A model generated the notes under the pieces. The model had not been told where the DNA came from and did no database searches. It saw only the letters and a list, made by a program, of their open reading frames with translations. From NCBI RefSeq assembly GCF_002216685.1, contig NZ_CP022353.1, forward strand, positions 2,785,001 to 2,849,000: DNA of 64,000 nt. The letters are read 5' to 3'. This document shows positions 35,043 through 43,054 of the stretch, one piece after another (position 1 is the stretch's first letter; each line of letters starts with the position of its first letter). Position numbers and translations under genes: made by a program. This DNA comes from Vibrio tarriae. GTDB lineage: Bacteria > Pseudomonadota > Gammaproteobacteria > Enterobacterales > Vibrionaceae.

Positions 35043-36299
35043 TTAGGCGTTGGCTTGTTGATACGCTTTTTGTACTTCTTCGGCGATGATGGCAATGCCT
35101 TGTTCCATCGCTTGCTCATTCTGCACATAGTTCATACGCAAGCATTCATGGGCATGTGGCCATTCTTGCGGCTGGCCGATAAAGAAATATTCGCCCGGTA
35201 CAATCAATACGCCACGCGCTTTCAAACGTTGGTAAAGCTCGATTGTGGTGATCGGCAGTTCATCAAACCACAGCCAGAGGAAGATCGCCCCTTCTGGTTT
35301 ATGGATGCGAAAACGCGGATCAGTAATCGCACTTTGCAGCAGCTTTACCGCATGTTGCGCTTTTTGGCGATAAAACGGCTTGATCACCTGCTCGCTAAGT
35401 CTCAGCAGATCGCCTTTTTCTATCATGCGTTGCACCAACGCTGGCCCCATACTGCCGGGCGCTAAGCTGATGATGCCATTCATGTTGGTCAGCGCTTGAG
35501 TTACCGCTTCATTGGCGATCACAATGCCGCAGCGCAGACCGGGTAGACCCAGTTTGGACAGACTCATGCACAAGATGGTGTTGTCATTCCAAAACGGTTC
35601 AACGTCTTCAAAAATGATATTCGGGAAGGGTACGCCGTAAGCATTGTCGATGATTAACGGTATGCCGTTATCACGCGCCAGTTGGTCGAGTTTGTGGATT
35701 TCCTCTTCGGTTAACACGTTACCGGTTGGGTTGGTGGGGCGAGACACACAGATCGCAGCCACCGACTCATCAACTTTCAGCTCAGAAAAGTCCACATGGT
35801 ATTTGAACAGTCCTTGATCGAGCAGCTCAATCTCCGGACGGTAGGAGACAAAAATATCGTCATCAATGCCTGCATCACCGTAGCCAATGTATTCTGGCGC
35901 GAGGGGCAGGAGGATTTTTTTGTGTGAACCATCGGGCTGTTTACCGGCAAACAAGTTAAACAGATAGAAAAAGCCACTCTGGCTGCCGTTGGTTAAAGTG
36001 ATGTTCTTTTCGCTGATATTCCAGCCATACGTCTCACGCAGCAGTGTGGCGAGCGATTTTACAAACACATCTTTGCCCTGTGGACCATCGTAATTGGTCA
36101 TGGCATTGAGCAGAGAACCATCGGCCAGCATTTCGGCGCTGGTCTTGTGGAAATAATCGAGCATGGCAGGAATGGCAGCAGGATTACCGCCACCAAGCAT
36201 GATCGCGCCTGGAGTGCGCAGACCATCGTTTAAATCATCCATTAACTGGGTAATACCGGAGTAGCGATTAAACTTTTCGCCAAAAGAGGAATACTGCAT
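35043..36299 (-). CDS. avtA: Valine-pyruvate aminotransferase AvtA
   Basis: AvtA is a class I/II PLP aminotransferase that converts valine and pyruvate to 2-ketoisovalerate and alanine (transaminase C). At 418 aa it matches E. coli (417). The PLP-lysine segment is LCMSLSKLGLPGLRCG near residue 247, and the cofactor-binding ISVSRPTNPTGNVL-like segment near 190 is clear. It stands alone on the minus strand. The 368-base gap to glyS contains an ERIC element and two hairpins. Confidence 0.93.
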   Translation of the reverse strand: MQYSSFGEKFNRYSGITQLMDDLNDGLRTPGAIMLGGGNPAAIPAMLDYFHKTSAEMLADGSLLNAMTNYDGPQGKDVFVKSLATLLRETYGWNISEKNITLTNGSQSGFFYLFNLFAGKQPDGSHKKILLPLAPEYIGYGDAGIDDDIFVSYRPEIELLDQGLFKYHVDFSELKVDESVAAICVSRPTNPTGNVLTEEEIHKLDQLARDNGIPLIIDNAYGVPFPNIIFEDVEPFWNDNTILCMSLSKLGLPGLRCGIVIANEAVTQALTNMNGIISLAPGSMGPALVQRMIEKGDLLRLSEQVIKPFYRQKAQHAVKLLQSAITDPRFRIHKPEGAIFLWLWFDELPITTIELYQRLKARGVLIVPGEYFFIGQPQEWPHAHECLRMNYVQNEQAMEQGIAIIAEEVQKAYQQANA

Positions 36300-36418
36300 T
36301 GCTCGACTACCTAATGATTGCTGTGTGTTTGCGAAACGATATACCGGTGGAATCTCCGCCGTTTAGAATAGTTCTTGAACATACCGCAATGTATTTGCGA
36401 GGCAAAGCAATATTTTTG

Positions 36419-36546
36419 TGTCCCCTTCCTACTTGAAGCTGCAGCGGTGTTGGCTGCGTTCGTTCACCCCAATCACATAGTTTATCTATGCTCATGGGGA
36501 TGAACTCACTTGCCGCCTACCTGCAACTCCAAGTCGTTTGGGGAGC
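36419..36546. repeat. ERIC-type intergenic repeat, copy 1
   Basis: This is an element of about 128 bases beginning CCCCTTCCTACTTGAAGCTG and ending CAACTCCAAGTCGTTTGGG. Two more copies lie at 55796 and 56220. Internal palindromic parts (CACCCCAATCACATAG / CTATG..ATGGGG) match the ERIC/IRU family described in enterobacteria and Vibrio. Both ends of this copy are slightly degenerate relative to the TATACCC...GGGTATA ends of copy 3. Confidence 0.88.
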
Positions 36547-36559
36547 GCGAGCAAAAACA

Positions 36560-36585
36560 AAGCCCAACTCAAAAGAGCTGGGCTT
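36560..36585 (-). terminator. Terminator downstream of glyS (distal)
   Basis: On the minus strand AAGCCCAGCTC / GAGTTGGGCTT (one G-U pair) with loop TTTT is followed by TGTTTTTG. It lies about 80 bases after the glyS stop. Confidence 0.75.
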
Positions 36586-36599
36586 AACGTTTGATTACT

Positions 36600-36629
36600 C
36601 AAAGCGGCGTAGGTTTGCTCGCCGCTTTG
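36600..36629 (-). other. Hairpin downstream of glyS (proximal)
   Basis: CAAAGCGGCG and CGCCGCTTTG pair perfectly around a 10-base loop between the glyS stop and the distal terminator. There is no clean T run. It may protect the 3' end. Confidence 0.55.
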
Positions 36630-36667
36630 CGTGACTGGCCTACATGACGAAATTATCGTGCTGCAGA

Positions 36668-38734
36668 TTATTTTTGCAGCAGCGAAATGTCGGCAATTTG
36701 TAGGAACAGGTTACGTAGCTTGTTGAGCAGCGTGAGACGGTTCTTCTTCAGTGCTTCATCGTCAGCCATCACCATCACGTTGTCGAAGAAGGCATCGACA
36801 GGCGCGCGCAGGCCAGCCAGTTTGCTCAGAGCTTCTTGGTAGTTGCCAGTTGCAAACGCAGGTTCTAACGCTTCTGCCATGATTTCGACGGCTTCGGCTA
36901 AGGCTTTTTCCGCATCTTCTTGCAGCAGAGCGAGATCGATTTCTTCACCCAATTCGCCATCGTACTTAGCCAGAATGTTACCTACACGCTTGTTGGCAGC
37001 GGCCAGTGCTTCGGCTTCTTCAAGAGCGCGGAAGTGCGATACCGCTTTCACACGCTGATCAAAGTCAGCGGGTTTGGTTGGGTTACGCGCCAGTACCGCT
37101 TGGATGATGTCGATGCTAAAGCCGGCATCTTGGTACCAGGTTGGGAAACGGCCAAGCATAAACTCGATCACTTCCTGCTCAACGTTGGCATTCGTCAGGC
37201 GGTCACCAAACAGGGATTTGGCTTTGGCAATCAAATCCACCAGATCCAATTGGTAGCCGTACTCAACCAGAATACGCAGCACACCCAGTGAAGCACGACG
37301 CAGAGCGAATGGGTCACTGCCTTTCGGCGCTTGGCCAATACCAAAGATACCGACGATAGTATCGAGTTTGTCAGCCATCGCGACCGCAGCAGAAACCCCA
37401 CGGCTTGGCAGTTCATCACCCGCAAAACGTGGCATGTACTGCTCGTTCAGCGCAACAGCCACTTCTTCTGCTTCACCATCGTGACGCGCATAGTGCATAC
37501 CCATCACGCCTTGGGTGTCGGTAAATTCAAACACCATCGAGGTCATGAGATCACATTTGGCCAGTAGGCCAGCGCGCTTGGATTTCTCTACGTCAGCACC
37601 GATCTGCTCTGCGATGTAGCCAGCCAGTTCAGTAATGCGGTCGGTTTTGTCTTTAATCGTGCCGAGTTGCTGTTGGAAAATCGCGTTTTCTAGCAGAGGT
37701 AAGCGATCCACCAATGGGCGCTTGCGGTCTGTATTAAAGAAGAATTCTGCATCCGCCAGACGTGGACGAACTACCTTCTCGTTACCTTCCACAATGTGGC
37801 GAGGCTCTTTCGATTCGATGTTCGAAACGAAGATGAAGTTAGGCAGCAGTTTTTTGCTTGCGTCATAGACTGGGAAGTATTTTTGGTCACCTTTCATGGT
37901 GTACACCAAAGCTTCTGCCGGAACTTTGAGGAATTTTTCTTCAAATTTCGCCGTCATCACCACTGGCCATTCCACCAGCGAGGTCACTTCTTCTACCAGC
38001 GCATCTTCCAGATCCGCGATACCGCCGAGCTCCTGAGCCGCTTGTTGTGAGCCTTCGATGATCATCGCTTTACGAGTCGCGTAGTCAGCGATGACTTTGC
38101 CGCGCTCTTCAAGAATCGCAGGGTACTGCTCAGCCGATTCGATGGTGAATTCCGCTTCACCCATAAAGCGGTGACCACGGAGGGTGCGTGCAGAAGCAAC
38201 ACCCAAAATTTCGCCTTGGATCAGTTCGCTACCAAACAGGATAGTCAGAGTTTTTACTGGACGGATAAATTGGGTTTCTTTATCGCCCCAACGCATTGGT
38301 TTCGCAATTGGCAGGTTAGCCAGCGCTTTGGCAGCCATGTCCACGACCACAGAAGCGGTTTGTTGGCCTTGCACTTGTTCTTTGAACAGCAGCCATTCGC
38401 CTTTGTCTGTGACGAGACGTTCTGCTTGCTCTACCGTGATGCCATTGCCACGCGCCCAGCCTTCAGCGGCTTTGGTTGGCTTGCCATCGGCATCAAACGC
38501 AACGTTGACGGCTGGGCCACGTTTTTCAACGACGCGATCCGGTTGGCTTTCTGCCAAATTGGCGACTTTCAGAGCCAAACGGCGTGGCGTGGCAAACCAA
38601 GTTACGCCTTCATGGGCGATGTCAGCTGTTGCCAGTTCTGCCGCAAAATTCGCTGCGAAGGCTTCAGCCAGCGTGCGCAGTTGCTTTGGTGGCAGCTCTT
38701 CTGTGCCTAGCTCAATTAAAAATTCTTTTGCCAT
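36668..38734 (-). CDS. glyS: Glycyl-tRNA synthetase beta subunit
   Basis: GlyS is the beta chain of the bacterial alpha2-beta2 glycyl-tRNA synthetase. It binds tRNA, while the alpha chain holds the aminoacylation site. At 688 aa it matches E. coli (689). It starts [19 protein letters not shown] and has the conserved [20 protein letters not shown] near 300 and the HD-like region [16 protein letters not shown] near 410. It lies 14 bases after glyQ in the same operon. Confidence 0.97.
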   Translation of the reverse strand: MAKEFLIELGTEELPPKQLRTLAEAFAANFAAELATADIAHEGVTWFATPRRLALKVANLAESQPDRVVEKRGPAVNVAFDADGKPTKAAEGWARGNGITVEQAERLVTDKGEWLLFKEQVQGQQTASVVVDMAAKALANLPIAKPMRWGDKETQFIRPVKTLTILFGSELIQGEILGVASARTLRGHRFMGEAEFTIESAEQYPAILEERGKVIADYATRKAMIIEGSQQAAQELGGIADLEDALVEEVTSLVEWPVVMTAKFEEKFLKVPAEALVYTMKGDQKYFPVYDASKKLLPNFIFVSNIESKEPRHIVEGNEKVVRPRLADAEFFFNTDRKRPLVDRLPLLENAIFQQQLGTIKDKTDRITELAGYIAEQIGADVEKSKRAGLLAKCDLMTSMVFEFTDTQGVMGMHYARHDGEAEEVAVALNEQYMPRFAGDELPSRGVSAAVAMADKLDTIVGIFGIGQAPKGSDPFALRRASLGVLRILVEYGYQLDLVDLIAKAKSLFGDRLTNANVEQEVIEFMLGRFPTWYQDAGFSIDIIQAVLARNPTKPADFDQRVKAVSHFRALEEAEALAAANKRVGNILAKYDGELGEEIDLALLQEDAEKALAEAVEIMAEALEPAFATGNYQEALSKLAGLRAPVDAFFDNVMVMADDEALKKNRLTLLNKLRNLFLQIADISLLQK

Positions 38735-38748
38735 GTGACGTCTTCCCC

Positions 38749-39666
38749 TTACTTCTGTTCTGACTTCTTACACATAGGGAAGCCCAGAGCTTCACGGGAT
38801 GCGTAATAAGCTTCGGCGACCGATTTGGTTAGGTTGCGAATGCGCAGAATGTAGCGCTGACGCTCAGTCACTGAGATCGCTTTGCGTGCATCGAGCAAGT
38901 TGAAGGCGTGTGCCGCTTTCAAAATACGCTCGTAGGCTGGCAGAGGCAGTGGCTTTTCAAGCTCTAGCAGGTATTTACACTCTTTTTCGCACTGGTCGAA
39001 GTAAGTGAAGAGGAAATCCACATCCGCGTGTTCAAAGTTGTAAGTGGATTGCTCAACTTCGTTTTGGTGGAAGATGTCGCCGTAAGTCACTTTGCCGAGT
39101 GGACCATCGGTCCAGACCAGATCGTAAACGGAATCCACGCCCTGAATGTACATGGCTAGACGCTCAATACCGTAAGTGATTTCGCCGGTCACAGGCTTAC
39201 ACTCAAGACCACCCACTTGCTGGAAGTAAGTAAACTGAGTCACTTCCATGCCGTTTAGCCACACTTCCCAGCCAAGACCCCAAGCACCTAAGGTTGGGTT
39301 TTCCCAGTTGTCTTCCACAAAACGGATGTCATGCACACAAGGGTCAACGCCCAGTACGCGCAGTGAACCTAAGTACAGCTCTTGGATGTTGTCTGGTGAT
39401 GGTTTAATGATCACCTGGAACTGGTAGTAGTGCTGCAGACGGTTTGGGTTTTCACCGTAGCGGCCGTCAGTAGGGCGGCGTGAGGGTTGAACGTACGCGG
39501 TTGCGATAGGTTCAGGACCTAATGCTCGTAAGCAAGTCATCGGGTGAGAAGTACCTGCACCCACTTCCATGTCGAGAGGTTGCACAATAGTACAGCCTTG
39601 TTGGGCCCAATAATCCTGCAGCGCGAGGATCATACCCTGAAAGGTTTTGATGTCGTATTTTTGCAT
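38749..39666 (-). CDS. glyQ: Glycyl-tRNA synthetase alpha subunit
   Basis: GlyQ is the catalytic alpha chain of glycyl-tRNA synthetase. The start chosen is ATG 39666 ([20 protein letters not shown]), giving 305 aa against 303 in E. coli; a longer frame to 39741 is rejected. Conserved segments include [17 protein letters not shown] near 33-49 and [20 protein letters not shown] near 130. It is divergent from mneA; the glyQ promoter lies within 39667-39880. Confidence 0.97.
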   Translation of the reverse strand: MQKYDIKTFQGMILALQDYWAQQGCTIVQPLDMEVGAGTSHPMTCLRALGPEPIATAYVQPSRRPTDGRYGENPNRLQHYYQFQVIIKPSPDNIQELYLGSLRVLGVDPCVHDIRFVEDNWENPTLGAWGLGWEVWLNGMEVTQFTYFQQVGGLECKPVTGEITYGIERLAMYIQGVDSVYDLVWTDGPLGKVTYGDIFHQNEVEQSTYNFEHADVDFLFTYFDQCEKECKYLLELEKPLPLPAYERILKAAHAFNLLDARKAISVTERQRYILRIRNLTKSVAEAYYASREALGFPMCKKSEQK

Positions 39667-39885
39667 AGTCAGGTTCGCGCGATTCTTCTGTCTGAATTGA
39701 TAAAAAATAACACTGAAGTATACCCAGATATTCCCTGACAAAGTAGCGGAAATCTTGCTGAATTAATCGACAATAATTTCTTTTACGCTCATTTTTCCCG
39801 ACTTTTGTGCCAATTTCTCTCTGAGTCATGGAAAAGTGGGTAACGAGGGTTGCGATTCCGGATTTCGGTGGTTAGAATTCGCTCC

Positions 39886-40005
39886 GTCTTTGGGGAGTAG
39901 CTGGTCGCTAAGTTTTCAACTTGGTGATTCACACATCAACATATTTGGTACTCAATTACCATGGTGTGTGAGACCTGAGCCTTCAGGTTTAGCAAGACCT
40001 TAGAC
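39886..40005 (+). ncRNA. yybP-ykoY manganese riboswitch aptamer
   Basis: The conserved parts of the yybP-ykoY aptamer are present: TTGGGGAGTAGC at about 39890-39901 and GCAAGACCTTAG at about 39992-40003. They are brought together by the P1 pairing GTCT (39886-39889) with AGAC (40002-40005). The aptamer senses Mn2+ in several bacteria. It lies directly upstream of a UPF0016-family Mn exporter gene, its classic target. Confidence 0.93.
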
Positions 40006-40070
40006 AAACAACGCGAACTGGGATAGGGCGTGATTGTTTGTCTACGGTTCGATAATAAACCCCTGTCCCA
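40001..40070 (+). promoter_or_regulatory. Expression platform of the Mn riboswitch (competing helices)
   Basis: Helix A pairs TAGACAAACAA (40001-40011) with TTGTTTGTCTA (40034-40044), 11 bp, perfect. It uses the same AGAC as aptamer helix P1, so P1 and A exclude each other. Helix B pairs TGGGATAGGG (40019-40028) with CCCTGTCCCA (40061-40070), 10 bp with one G-U, ending next to the weak ribosome-binding site before ATG 40082. A and B cross, giving either a pseudoknot or a further switch. There is no terminator T run, so control is probably translational. Confidence 0.75.
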
Positions 40071-40081
40071 CAGAGCATGTC

Positions 40082-40636
40082 ATGAGCGTTTTAGCGATTT
40101 CAATTACTACGGTGGCTTTGGCTGAGATTGGGGATAAAACTCAACTGTTATCCTTGTTACTCGCCAGCCGTTACCGTAAACCCATACCGATTATTGCCGC
40201 CATTTTTCTTGCGACGTTAGCCAATCATGCACTGGCCGCTTGGCTAGGTGTGGTGGTCGCAGATTATCTTTCTCCCGACATTTTAAAATGGGTGTTGGTG
40301 GTCAGTTTCCTTGCGATGGCGGGTTGGGTTCTCATCCCAGATAAATTGGATGGAGAAGAGTCTATCTCTACTCGCGGTCCTTTTGTGGCCAGTTTTATTG
40401 CCTTCTTTATGGCTGAAATTGGCGATAAAACCCAAATTGCCACCTCGATTTTAGGGGCGCAGTATGCCGATGCCCTCAGCTGGGTGATTGTTGGGACGAC
40501 CTTAGGTATGTTGCTTGCGAATGTTCCAGTGGTGCTGATTGGTAAACTGTCGGCCGACAAAATGCCGCTTGGGTTGATCCGTAAAGTGACCGCCGGTTTG
40601 TTTTTGGCGATGGCTCTGGCAACGGCATTTTACTGA
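40082..40636 (+). CDS. mneA: Manganese exporter MneA (UPF0016/Gdt1 family)
   Basis: This is a membrane Mn2+ exporter of the UPF0016 family. From ATG 40082 (MSVLAISITTVALAEIGDKT) it has 184 aa and six membrane helices in two inverted halves. Each half carries the family's E-x-G-D-K-T motif: AEIGDKTQL near residue 15 and AEIGDKTQI near 115. The upstream frame to 40034 overlaps riboswitch helix A and is not counted as protein. The yybP-ykoY riboswitch in front supports a role in manganese homeostasis. Confidence 0.92.
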   Translation: MSVLAISITTVALAEIGDKTQLLSLLLASRYRKPIPIIAAIFLATLANHALAAWLGVVVADYLSPDILKWVLVVSFLAMAGWVLIPDKLDGEESISTRGPFVASFIAFFMAEIGDKTQIATSILGAQYADALSWVIVGTTLGMLLANVPVVLIGKLSADKMPLGLIRKVTAGLFLAMALATAFY

Positions 40637-40741
40637 GCGGTGAGCGCTTGATTTAGGCTTTGCAGCGTGACCTATCACCCATCCTGATGTGGATTATCAT
40701 GCTAGGGTATGAGCAGGGTTCAAGAGTAAGAGGACACCATT

Positions 40742-40999
40742 ATGCTGACTCGTTACATGGGGATGACACCAAAAAGCCAGAGTTACTTATTCAGTTTTGG
40801 CTTAGTGTTAACATTACTCGGTATGTCGTTAACCGATTTATGGATGCCGATGGTGGTGGGCGCGATTGTGATGACGGCGTTAGCGGTCGAATCTTGGATT
40901 CGCGTTGCCCATATTATTCCGCTGCACGATGAAGTGCGAGCGCTGCAAAAACAACTCAATAGATTGCAAGCAGAGCTGCGTAACCTCGAAGAAGAGTAA
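40742..40999 (+). CDS. Small membrane protein with C-terminal coiled coil
   Basis: This is an 85-residue protein of unknown function. A short polar N-terminus is followed by two hydrophobic segments (about residues 15-33 and 36-50). A charged heptad-like helix then runs from about residue 58 to the end (LHDEVRALQKQLNRLQAELRNLEEE), predicting a membrane anchor with a cytoplasmic coiled coil for oligomerisation. AGAGG lies 8 bases before ATG, and a strong terminator follows after 14 bases. It may be cotranscribed with mneA (105-base gap) or have its own promoter. The family is not recognised. Confidence 0.8.
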   Translation: MLTRYMGMTPKSQSYLFSFGLVLTLLGMSLTDLWMPMVVGAIVMTALAVESWIRVAHIIPLHDEVRALQKQLNRLQAELRNLEEE

Positions 41000-41013
41000 A
41001 TCAGATTGCTATC

Positions 41014-41041
41014 AAAAAAGACTGCCTCGGCAGTCTTTTTT
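41014..41041 (+). terminator. Terminator after the coiled-coil membrane protein gene
   Basis: AAAAAAGACTGC / GCAGTCTTTTTT with loop CTCG gives a 12-bp stem ending in T's on both strands. Confidence 0.93.
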
Positions 41042-41055
41042 ATTGTCATCCCTAA

Positions 41056-41076
41056 ACCACCGCTTTTAGCGGTGGT
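41056..41076 (-). terminator. Hairpin after tusA
   Basis: ACCACCGCT / AGCGGTGGT (9 bp, loop TTT) lies 10 bases after the tusA stop on the minus strand. The T run is short. Read-through would meet the bidirectional terminator at 41014-41041. Confidence 0.65.
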
Positions 41077-41085
41077 GATTGTTTG

Positions 41086-41334
41086 TTAGGCCAACCCTTT
41101 TTTAATCAAGTACTGATAGGGCAGTTGGTCGATCTGCGCACCGAGTAATTGGTGATCCATAAAGCGGCAAAAACTCGGAATATCACGCGTGGTGGAGGGG
41201 TCATCGGCCGTAACCAATAACACTTCGCCGTCTTGCATCGTACGAATGGTTTTCCTGACCATCATCACTGGCTCTGGGCAGCGTAATCCTTCTGCTTCTA
41301 AAGTATGCGTGGCAATGTTCGGATTGAAAGTCAT
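41086..41334 (-). CDS. tusA: Sulfur carrier protein TusA
   Basis: TusA (SirA) takes a persulfide from cysteine desulfurase IscS and passes it to TusBCD for 2-thiouridine synthesis in tRNA. At 82 aa it matches E. coli (81). The active cysteine is C19 in [20 protein letters not shown], and the C-terminal [10 protein letters not shown] is typical. It is monocistronic and divergent from the small membrane gene at 41470. Confidence 0.95.
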   Translation of the reverse strand: MTFNPNIATHTLEAEGLRCPEPVMMVRKTIRTMQDGEVLLVTADDPSTTRDIPSFCRFMDHQLLGAQIDQLPYQYLIKKGLA

Positions 41335-41404
41335 GCTAAAACCTGTTGGGTGTCACAATTAAGGCGTAGATGATACTGGTGGAGAAAAATTATTCAATAA
41401 TCGC

Positions 41405-41457
41405 TTGGCAAAAGGATCATTTTGTTATAACTTCTTTAACAAGTTAGTAACAAGTTA
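41405..41457 (+). promoter_or_regulatory. Putative promoter and tandem repeat upstream of the 61-residue gene
   Basis: TTGGCA (41405-41410) and TATAAC (41426-41431) with a 15-base spacer could be a promoter, though the spacer is short. TAACAAGTTA follows twice in tandem, at 41437 and 41448, an 11-base period of one helical turn. This could be a binding site; no regulator is known from the sequence. Confidence 0.4.
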
Positions 41458-41469
41458 AGCGAGGGAATA

Positions 41470-41655
41470 ATGTTAACCACACTCGATAGACTGACCATCT
41501 ATGCCGTTTTGTGTTTTATTTCCTTGTGTGCTTTGGGCTTGGGAGAGACCACACAAGCTCAGTTGATGCCAGTGTTAGGTACCGCTGCCTCCATCTTTGG
41601 TATTTGGCTAGAGATGCGCAGCGAACAAGACACCACTCAGCAACCACATCGTTAA
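41470..41655 (+). CDS. Small membrane protein of unknown function
   Basis: This is a 61-residue protein with two short hydrophobic segments (about residues 8-26 and 30-46) and a polar, charged tail (MRSEQDTTQQPHR). GAGGG lies 5 bases before ATG 41470, and a terminator follows 58 bases after the stop, so it is probably a real monocistronic gene. I do not recognise a family. It is divergent from tusA. Confidence 0.7.
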   Translation: MLTTLDRLTIYAVLCFISLCALGLGETTQAQLMPVLGTAASIFGIWLEMRSEQDTTQQPHR

Positions 41656-41713
41656 CCAACGTGACTGACTACGCTCAATTACATTCCGACACTATCCCCA
41701 TTTTTCTTGGGCT

Positions 41714-41739
41714 TCCCCGCTGAAAGGCGGGATTTTTTT
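41714..41739 (+). terminator. Terminator after the 61-residue gene
   Basis: CCCGC / GCGGG with a 6-base loop is followed by seven T's. A second perfect hairpin (AGAAACCCGC / GCGGGTTTCT, 41773-41799) lies further on, after the acuI stop on the minus strand. Confidence 0.8.
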
Positions 41740-41825
41740 GCCTGCTATTTATAACCAGATACGTTCACCATGAGAAACCCGCCAACAGCGCGGGTTTCTT
41801 TCCATTTGAATCAATACGTTTTGGC

Positions 41826-42806
41826 TTAGAGTTTAACGACCACGCGGCCTGTCACTTGGCCATTGGTAATCGCTTCAGCGTATTCTGGCACTTGTGACAA
41901 GCTGATTTCGTAGCATGCTTGAGCGTAGTAGCTTGCAGGCAACAACTCCGCCAGCTTCTTCCATGCAGCAAGGCGTTTCTCGACAGGGCAAGAGACGGAG
42001 TCAACGCCCTGTAAACGCACATTGCGCAGGATAAATGGCATGACTGTGGTCGGCAGATCAAAACCACCCGCCAGACCACAAGCGGCAACGACCCCGTTGT
42101 AGTGCATTTGTGCCAGCACTTTTGCTAACACTTTACTGCCTACGGTATCGACCGCACCAACCCAGAGCTGCTTTTCGAGCGGTCTGGAGGCTTCACTAAA
42201 TTCTTGGCGATCGATAACGCGCGAGGCACCGAGTTGTTCTAAAAGAGGGCCATTTTGTGCTACGCGTCCTGTCACCGCCACGACCTTATAGCCAAGCTGA
42301 GCAAGTAAAGTGACGGCGACAGAGCCTACACCGCCACTGGCTCCGGTGACTAAGATTTCGCCATCTTGCGGTTTGATGCCACCGTCAATCAGAGCCTGTA
42401 CACACAACATGGCGGTAAAGCCTGCAGTACCAATCATCATGGCTTGCTGGCTGGTTAAGCCTTGTGGCAGTTTCACCAGCCAATCGGCATTTAATCGCGC
42501 TTTTTGCGCCATGCCCCCCCAATGATTTTCCCCTACACCCCATCCGGTCAGAACCACGGCATCACCGACTTGATAACGTGCATCGGCTGATTCCAATACT
42601 GTGCCTGCAAAATCAATCCCCGGAACCATAGGAAATTCACGGATAATTTTGCCTTTGCCAGTAATGGCGAGACCATCTTTGTAATTGAGCGAAGAGTAGT
42701 TGACCGCTACTGTCACATTGCCTGCGGGCAGCTGATCATCGTTAATTTGAGTGACCGTCGCGTGAGTAGTTTTGTCTTGTTGAGTAAGCAGCAACGCGTT
42801 GAACAT
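41826..42806 (-). CDS. acuI: Acrylyl-CoA reductase AcuI (YhdH family)
   Basis: AcuI is an NADPH-dependent, zinc-free medium-chain dehydrogenase that reduces toxic acryloyl-CoA to propionyl-CoA. The start at ATG 42806 (MFNALLLTQQD) gives 326 aa, as in E. coli (324); a 45-codon longer frame is rejected. YSSLNYKDGLAITGKGKI and PMVPGIDFAGTV near 40-70 are near-identical to the family, and the nucleotide-binding VTGASGGVGSVAV is near 152. It is often annotated as a zinc alcohol dehydrogenase, but the Zn ligands are absent. It lies 248 bases downstream of ilvA. Confidence 0.9.
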   Translation of the reverse strand: MFNALLLTQQDKTTHATVTQINDDQLPAGNVTVAVNYSSLNYKDGLAITGKGKIIREFPMVPGIDFAGTVLESADARYQVGDAVVLTGWGVGENHWGGMAQKARLNADWLVKLPQGLTSQQAMMIGTAGFTAMLCVQALIDGGIKPQDGEILVTGASGGVGSVAVTLLAQLGYKVVAVTGRVAQNGPLLEQLGASRVIDRQEFSEASRPLEKQLWVGAVDTVGSKVLAKVLAQMHYNGVVAACGLAGGFDLPTTVMPFILRNVRLQGVDSVSCPVEKRLAAWKKLAELLPASYYAQACYEISLSQVPEYAEAITNGQVTGRVVVKL

Positions 42807-43030
42807 ATGGGATTTCCCTCTATTTATGCCTTTTCTACCTGAATGGACAAGTAGTCGGGTATGGATGGTAAAGCCAAGCGAAAGCGAGGAGTATGCCAGC
42901 CTATCTATGGAGCGGACTGGATATAGAACAAGTTTTAGCAAGAATTGTTCAGGAATGAAATGGTTGATTTTTCAACACTTGACCTTGGCCACTTCGCTCG
43001 ATGCTGATGGCTCGCCGGTAAAGAGAAAGA

Positions 43031-43049
43031 GCCCCACACAAGGCGGGGC
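43031..43049 (-). terminator. Terminator of the ilv operon
   Basis: GCCCC / GGGGC around a 9-base loop, followed on the minus strand by TCTTTCTCTTT, just after the ilvA stop. The rest of 42807-43030 shows no gene and should hold the acuI promoter. Confidence 0.65.
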
Positions 43050-43054
43050 GAAGA

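Noticed and set aside
36419..36546. Possible VCR/attC integron repeat
   Set aside because: The size (about 128 bases) is similar, but the sequence has ERIC ends and core and lacks the attC GTTRRRY core and the VCR sequence.
38171..38738. Long plus-strand frames opposite glyS
   Set aside because: These are antisense shadows of a conserved, codon-biased gene; similar shadows occur opposite atpA, glmU, fadB and mnmG.
40660..40932. A 90-codon frame overlapping the coiled-coil membrane gene
   Set aside because: It is out of frame with the 40742-40999 gene, which has a better SD, a clear membrane/coiled-coil pattern and a terminator.
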